A stretch of 64,000 nt of DNA, from NCBI RefSeq assembly GCF_002217945.1, contig NZ_BCMG01000001.1:124001-188000 (forward strand), in the 5' to 3' direction. The stretch comes from Secundilactobacillus silagei JCM 19001 (lineage in GTDB: Bacteria; Bacillota; Bacilli; Lactobacillales; Lactobacillaceae). Shown piece by piece: positions 59,648 through 64,000 of the stretch; position 1 is the first letter of the stretch, and each line of letters starts with the position of its first letter. The translations under genes were made by a program, and so were the position numbers. A model generated the notes under the pieces. It was not told the origin of the DNA. It saw only the letters and a program-made list of their open reading frames with translations, and ran no database searches.

Positions 59648-59747
59648 TCATCACCGGTTATTGCATTTATAATATAGCGCTTACTAGATGGCTCGTGTAT
59701 AATAGGATTCAATTTAGCATTTACGGAATATAATGAGGCTGACACGA

Positions 59748-60671
59748 ATGATGGATTTGATGAATTACGATGTATTTAGCAAACGCGAATGGCGCGACTT
59801 TTATCAGGACGCATCAGTACCATTGACTCAAGCGAGTCTGAGACAGATCAAGGCTTTTAATGACCGTATCTCGCTGCAGGATGTGCAGGATATTTACATC
59901 CCCCTGGTTCACTATCTCAGACTGCTGATCAAGCACTTTGATGAGTGGCAGGATTCTAAGGCCGGCTTTTTACGGCAGAAGCCCCGGCACGTACCCTATA
60001 TTATTGGCATTGCCGGTAGTGTGGCGGTGGGGAAGAGTACCACGGCCCGGCTGCTGAAAGTGCTGCTGAATCACTTTTTCTCAGACCAGCGGATTGAAAT
60101 GATCACCACTGATGGGTTCCTGTATTCCACGGCGGAATTAAAGAAGCGTGGGTTGATTACACGCAAGGGCTTTCCGGAAAGTTACGACATGAAGGCCCTG
60201 ATTACCTTTTTAAACGATGTTAAATCGGGTAAGCAGCTGATGGAAGTTCCGGTCTATTCCCACAAGATCTACGATATCGTGCCCAATGAGGTACAGGAAA
60301 TCGAGCGGCCGGACGTGCTGATCATTGAAGGCATCAACACGCTGCAACTGCCCAGTTCGGAACAGATTTACGTTTCGGATTTTACCGACTTTTCCATTTA
60401 CGTGGATGCCCGGCCTAAATTGATTGAGGAATGGTATCTGGAGCGGTTTAAAGCCCTGCTGAAGCTGGCGGAAAACGATCCGGATAACTACTATCATTCC
60501 TATACTAAGATGCCGTTAAAAGACGCGGTGGAAGAAGCCAAGAGTATTTGGTTCAACGTGGATCTGCCGAACCTGGAAGATTATATTTTGCCGACTCGCA
60601 GCCGGGCGAACATGATCATTCATAAAGGTGAGCAGCACATTATTGATCAGGTGATGCTGCGGAAGTCATAA
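59748..60671 (+). CDS. coaA: Type I pantothenate kinase
   Basis: CoaA phosphorylates pantothenate in the first step of coenzyme A synthesis. I start at the ATG at 59748 (MMDLMNYD, 307 residues), since the GAGG ribosome site at 59734-59737 overlaps the upstream ATG. The P-loop is GIAGSVAVGKSTTARLL near 88-104 and TTDGFLYSTAELK near 119; IIEGINTLQ and the NPDNYYHSY-like stretch support the family. A TATAAT at 59698-59703 is a likely -10 box. Monocistronic. Confidence 0.95.
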   Translation: MMDLMNYDVFSKREWRDFYQDASVPLTQASLRQIKAFNDRISLQDVQDIYIPLVHYLRLLIKHFDEWQDSKAGFLRQKPRHVPYIIGIAGSVAVGKSTTARLLKVLLNHFFSDQRIEMITTDGFLYSTAELKKRGLITRKGFPESYDMKALITFLNDVKSGKQLMEVPVYSHKIYDIVPNEVQEIERPDVLIIEGINTLQLPSSEQIYVSDFTDFSIYVDARPKLIEEWYLERFKALLKLAENDPDNYYHSYTKMPLKDAVEEAKSIWFNVDLPNLEDYILPTRSRANMIIHKGEQHIIDQVMLRKS

Positions 60672-60736
60672 TGGTGGCGGGAATGTCTGGTAAACGTAAC
60701 CGTTAACAAGTTGAATGGGTCGCTTTGATTAAAATG

Positions 60737-60804
60737 TTCGTTAGAAACCGAACAATTAAAACTTGCTCATTTTGATTGACCGTTATTAGAACAATCTGTA
60801 TAGT
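60737..60804 (+). promoter_or_regulatory. guaA promoter with PurBox
   Basis: TTGACC (60776-60781) and TATAGT (60799-60804) are 17 bases apart. GAAACCGAACAAT at 60744-60756 is a good PurBox (CCGAAC core), and an inverted TTCG at 60737-60740 faces CGAA at 60749-60752. PurR binding upstream of the -35 box would either activate or repress, as in other lactic acid bacteria. Confidence 0.65.
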
Positions 60805-60853
60805 GTAACTAATGGTTTCAAACCCTGTTTGATATAAGAAAGGTGTGAATGGA

Positions 60854-62404
60854 TTGGCAAAGGTGGATTTATCGTCCTTTGATAAGATCATTGTGCTGGA
60901 CTTCGGTTCACAGTACAATCAGCTCATTACCCGTCGGATCCGTGACATGGGTGTCTATTCTGAATTGATGGCCCACACGATCACGGCAGACGAGGTTAAG
61001 GCTCTTAATCCCAAGGGTATCATCTTCTCTGGTGGTCCCAACAGTGTTTACGCTGAGGATGCATTACGAGTCGACCCTGAGATTTTTAAGTTAGGGATCC
61101 CCATTCTGGGAATTTGTTACGGAATGCAGTTAATGGCTTACACGCTCGGTGGTCAAGTGAAGTCTGATAACGGCCAATACGGTCGTGCAGCCATCACGGT
61201 GACCAGCGATGACGCCAAGTTATTTGCCAACACGCCTAAGGAACAAAATGTGTGGATGAGTCATGGTGACTTAGTAACTAAGGTGCCTGAAGGCTTTACG
61301 GATGTTGCCACCAGTCGTGACTGCCCAATTTCTGCTATGCAGGATACGGAACGTAACTTCTATGGCATTCAGTTCCACGCCGAAGTCCGTAACACAGATT
61401 ACGGTAACGAAATTCTGAAGCACTTCGCCTTTGACGTATGCCACGCTGAAGCGAACTGGTCAATGGATGACTTCATTGATCTGCAGATCCAGCATATTCG
61501 CGAGACTGTTGGCGATAAGAAAGTGCTGTTAGGCCTTTCTGGCGGGGTGGATTCTTCTGTCGTCGGTGTGCTGTTACACAAAGCCATCGGTAATCAGCTG
61601 ACCTCCATCTTCGTGGACCACGGTCTACTGCGGAAGAACGAAGCCTCCCAAGTGATGAACAGTTTGAAGGGTAAATTTGGTCTGAACATCGTTGAAGTCA
61701 ACGCTGCTGACCGGTTCTTGTCCAAGCTGAAGGGTGTCAGTGACCCTGAAAAGAAGCGGAAAATCATCGGTAACGAGTTCATCCAAGTGTTTAACGATGA
61801 AGCTCAAAAACTGAACGGAATCGACTTCTTAGCGCAAGGCACGCTGTATACCGACGTGGTTGAATCTGGGACTGATACCGCGCAAACCATCAAGTCGCAC
61901 CATAACGTTGGTGGCCTGCCAGAAGACATGCACTTCCAGTTGATCGAACCATTACGGACCTTATTCAAGGATGAAGCCCGTGAATTGGGTGAAAAACTCG
62001 GCATGCCTTCAGAGCTGGTTTGGCGTCAGCCATTCCCTGGTCCTGGTTTAGGAATCCGTGTGCTGGGTGAAATTACACCTGAAAAGTTGGAAATTGTCCG
62101 CGACAGTGATTACATTCTTCGAGATGAAATCAAAAAAGCCGGCTTAGACCGCGATATCTGGCAATACTTTACCGTCTTACCAGGTTTCCGTTCTGTCGGT
62201 GTCATGGGTGATGGCCGGACCTACGATTACACAGTCGGTATTCGGGCCGTAACCTCTATTGATGGGATGACCGCAGACTTTGCACATATTCCATATGATG
62301 TGCTGGCGAAGGTTTCTACTAGAATCGTAAACGAAGTGAAACACGTCAATAGAATTGTGTATGACGTTACGAGCAAGCCGCCGTCGACAGTTGAGTGGGA
62401 ATAA
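60854..62404 (+). CDS. guaA: GMP synthase (glutamine-hydrolysing)
   Basis: GuaA turns XMP into GMP in the last step of guanine nucleotide synthesis. Start is the TTG at 60854, eight bases after AAAGGTG; an in-frame GTG at 60845 overlaps that site. The protein has about 516 residues. The glutaminase domain carries GICYGMQL with the catalytic Cys near 86 and its His-Glu pair in QFHAEV; the ATP-pyrophosphatase has [10 protein letters not shown] near 230, and the dimerisation domain ends [10 protein letters not shown] terminator follows directly. Confidence 0.97.
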   Translation: MAKVDLSSFDKIIVLDFGSQYNQLITRRIRDMGVYSELMAHTITADEVKALNPKGIIFSGGPNSVYAEDALRVDPEIFKLGIPILGICYGMQLMAYTLGGQVKSDNGQYGRAAITVTSDDAKLFANTPKEQNVWMSHGDLVTKVPEGFTDVATSRDCPISAMQDTERNFYGIQFHAEVRNTDYGNEILKHFAFDVCHAEANWSMDDFIDLQIQHIRETVGDKKVLLGLSGGVDSSVVGVLLHKAIGNQLTSIFVDHGLLRKNEASQVMNSLKGKFGLNIVEVNAADRFLSKLKGVSDPEKKRKIIGNEFIQVFNDEAQKLNGIDFLAQGTLYTDVVESGTDTAQTIKSHHNVGGLPEDMHFQLIEPLRTLFKDEARELGEKLGMPSELVWRQPFPGPGLGIRVLGEITPEKLEIVRDSDYILRDEIKKAGLDRDIWQYFTVLPGFRSVGVMGDGRTYDYTVGIRAVTSIDGMTADFAHIPYDVLAKVSTRIVNEVKHVNRIVYDVTSKPPSTVEWE

Positions 62405-62437
62405 GGTTCCTGCTCGGTAAATTGAATTTAAGATTGT

Positions 62438-62468
62438 AAAAAGCCCCGATTTATTCGGGACTTTTTGT
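62438..62468 (+). terminator. guaA terminator
   Basis: AAAAAGCCCCGA (62438-62449) pairs with TCGGGACTTTTT (62455-62466) with one mismatch. Confidence 0.88.
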
Positions 62469-62522
62469 TTACCTAAATTTTATAGTTGATTTTGACTAAT
62501 AAAGAAGTGACAGGGGAAAATA

Positions 62523-63146
62523 ATGAAAATTAAACGTATAGTTTGGATAGGTGCCATGATTGCATTTTTAGGTATTGGTTTTTCAGTAAATTCACAGACT
62601 GCACATGCTGTAAGGTATTCTTGGAGAAACAGCCATTGGGTCACAATTACGAAGGATGTTACAGTATTAAAAATTAGAACAGTTTATCCTAGATCATCAA
62701 GTTATTCAGTGGACAGTTATACAGCTCAACGTGGTGAACATTACAAGCTAGCTCATTGGGGTGTTGATTTCTCGTGGGTTTTACAATCAGGAAAGTTTAG
62801 GGGAAATTCTAAATATATTTATGTAGTAGATGCCAGTGAAAATGGTGGTTGGTTCAAAATGGGAATTCATCATTTGAAGAATTATAAACTTTTACATGGC
62901 TTTCGAATGGCAATCAATGACGATTATAGTTTCAATACTAACTATGATACAAACTCACATACGACTTTTTCGTTAAGACGACCCACTCAGAAATCTAAAG
63001 TGATGTTTGAACCGCGGACGCATGCGATACCAACTCACCATAAGTGGACAGTCTATAAGGAACATAATGATGCTGAGGTAGATTATCAATATTATAATGG
63101 TTCTTGGCATAAGGTCGCATCACGGAAGGCTACAATATGGTATTAA
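62523..63146 (+). CDS. Secreted protein of unknown function (207 aa)
   Basis: The protein has a clear Sec signal peptide (residues 1-29, MKIKRIVWIG core, cleavage after AHA). The mature part is rich in Tyr, His, Trp and Ser (YSWRNSHWV, YYNGSWHKV) and has no known motif. The TRHTHAIPTHH-like stretch and the YNGSWHKVA ending suggest a surface-binding module, but this is a guess. The gene is visibly A+T-richer than its neighbours, and it lies just behind guaA, a known insertion hotspot. AGGGGA precedes the ATG. It appears monocistronic. Confidence 0.7.
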   Translation: MKIKRIVWIGAMIAFLGIGFSVNSQTAHAVRYSWRNSHWVTITKDVTVLKIRTVYPRSSSYSVDSYTAQRGEHYKLAHWGVDFSWVLQSGKFRGNSKYIYVVDASENGGWFKMGIHHLKNYKLLHGFRMAINDDYSFNTNYDTNSHTTFSLRRPTQKSKVMFEPRTHAIPTHHKWTVYKEHNDAEVDYQYYNGSWHKVASRKATIWY

Positions 63147-63286
63147 GAAATAATTTCTAAATTAAGTTGATTTCTGAATCAGTAAAGAATTGATATCGCA
63201 TTGTTTTATTTGTTTTGGTGAGATATTTATTAAGAAGGATGTTGAACTTGCTACAGTCTCTATGTCGATGGATTTGTTAAATGATT

Positions 63287-63309
63287 AGCACTTTCTGTAG
63301 TGCTTTTTT
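63287..63309 (+). terminator. Small terminator after the secreted protein gene
   Basis: AGCACT (63287-63292) pairs with AGTGCT (63299-63304), with a run of six T. Confidence 0.75.
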
Positions 63310-63372
63310 AGTACTAGCTATTTTTCCCAACTTTCCATAAGTGTATGATTATTAAGTGGGAGGGCGATAATT

Positions 63373-63825
63373 TTGAAAAAATTAGTTCTAGTTACATTGT
63401 CTTTAATCGTAGGGTTAGTTGGTGGTTTATCAGCAGTCGGTAATACGGCTAGTGCGTCAAGCTTACAAAGGGGTTTACCACGGGCTTTACGGAATAGTAA
63501 ATGGCAATCAAAGTCTCGGTACATAAAAGGATTACATGAATATCGATCAGCTACATTAGTTTTTCATAAAATGTCGATTGTTCATTATGGGCCTCAAAAG
63601 GGTGAACCGGTCGATATTTATGGTTTAAGTTACAAATATGCTGGCCATCATATTTATGAATTGCATGGTCATCTTGAGAAGCAAGCGGTAGCGTTGGGAC
63701 TACATTGGGCTGGTGAAGTTAAAATTTACAGCAGCCATAAAATCAATTACGCAGATTGCAATATAACGGAAGATGGCCAGATTTTTACCAACAATCTTGC
63801 AAATACAGTCTATAACCGAAAATAA
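63373..63825 (+). CDS. Secreted protein of unknown function (150 aa)
   Basis: A small protein that starts at a TTG with GGGAGG nine bases upstream. Residues 1-28 form a Sec signal peptide (MKKLVLVTLS core, cleavage after ASA). The mature part of about 120 residues has a basic and aromatic start (LPRALRNSKWQSKSRY) and a single Cys in a late strand. I do not recognise any family. It resembles the neighbouring secreted gene in composition, not in clear sequence. It too is A+T-rich, with unusual codons for the window. Whether the two are related is unclear. Confidence 0.65.
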   Translation: MKKLVLVTLSLIVGLVGGLSAVGNTASASSLQRGLPRALRNSKWQSKSRYIKGLHEYRSATLVFHKMSIVHYGPQKGEPVDIYGLSYKYAGHHIYELHGHLEKQAVALGLHWAGEVKIYSSHKINYADCNITEDGQIFTNNLANTVYNRK

Positions 63826-64000
63826 CTCTTAATTTATGTACTTAATGGAGCTTTTATATGTTTTCTAATTCCGCCGAAAGATACATTCACTTCAAGATCT
63901 AAGACGATTTTAGTTCACTAAAGTATAAAAAGTTTGGGTCAGTAAGTTCATGTTGATAGAGAATGTTTTCCAGTTTTAAAATTAAAAGGAATCCTGAATT
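63826..64000. other. A+T-rich end of window, no gene seen
   Basis: The last 175 bases contain no start with a ribosome site followed by an open frame of useful length, and no clear repeat or RNA. Confidence 0.4.

Noticed and set aside
62380-64000. attL/attR pair of a guaA island
   Set aside because: No second copy of the guaA 3' end and no integrase is present in the window.
1-64000. tRNA, rRNA, CRISPR array or insertion sequence
   Set aside because: I found no cloverleaf with the conserved T-loop bases, no regular spaced repeats, and no transposase frame with inverted ends.

Overview
The window reads as a contiguous chromosomal stretch of a lactic acid bacterium of the family Lactobacillaceae. 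The evidence is PepX and an iminopeptidase of the PepI type, a PyrR-type attenuator on pyrFE, type I pantothenate kinase, an LtaS-type enzyme, a choloylglycine-hydrolase family enzyme, strong Shine-Dalgarno sites and many TTG starts. I see no rRNA, tRNA, CRISPR array, insertion sequence or phage genes. I cannot name the species from sequence alone.

Layout. 1-4200: end of an upstream gene, a Ser-rich lipoprotein, and a thiamine-type ECF transporter (ykoE-ykoD-ykoC) read leftward under a TPP riboswitch with its own terminator. 4200-8930: an MFS transporter, pyrF-pyrE behind a PyrR attenuator, and two HAD phosphatases. 8930-16900: nucleoside hydrolase, PrsW-type protease, ferredoxin-NADP reductase-like enzyme, LtaS-like enzyme, a histidine phosphatase, a VOC dioxygenase-like protein and a GNAT enzyme. 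16900-25200: NlpC/P60 hydrolase, MerR regulator, MMPL exporter, PVA/BSH-like amidase, GH73 glucosaminidase, TerC, thioredoxin and a 3-hydroxyisobutyrate-dehydrogenase family enzyme. 25260-28212: an ABC importer of the TrpXYZ type preceded by a long leader that encodes a 14-residue Trp-containing peptide. 28378-36800: CPBP protease, VOC protein, ABC-F ATPase with a structured leader, L,D-transpeptidase, PepI, PepX and an antiporter. 36856-41700: amino-acid permease, Nudix hydrolase, guanylate-kinase-like protein, Fur-family regulator and an uncharacterised surface pair. 41700-45050: a glutamine-type polar amino-acid ABC importer behind a structured 230-nt leader. 45135-52573: HflX and the oppABCDF peptide importer. 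52719-62404: ABC exporter, second histidine phosphatase, second antiporter, HelD, coaA and guaA. 62405-64000: an AT-richer tail with two unrecognised secreted proteins just after guaA.

How it works together. Peptide import (Opp) feeds the cytoplasmic proline-specific peptidases PepX and PepI. Free amino acids enter by the Gln-type and Trp-type ABC systems and an APC permease. Pyrimidine synthesis (pyrFE), purine synthesis (guaA, with a PurBox) and nucleoside salvage are each under recognisable local control. Several cell-envelope enzymes (LtaS-like, NlpC/P60, GH73, L,D-transpeptidase) are scattered through the window.

Most interesting signals: the Trp leader peptide with downstream terminator (27966-28212); the folded leader of the glutamine-type operon (41929-42157); the nested hairpin and possible uORF before the ABC-F gene (29731-29829); and three large nested hairpins of unrelated sequence but the same three-stem design, all between convergent genes (8828-8927, 15241-15339, 52575-52689).
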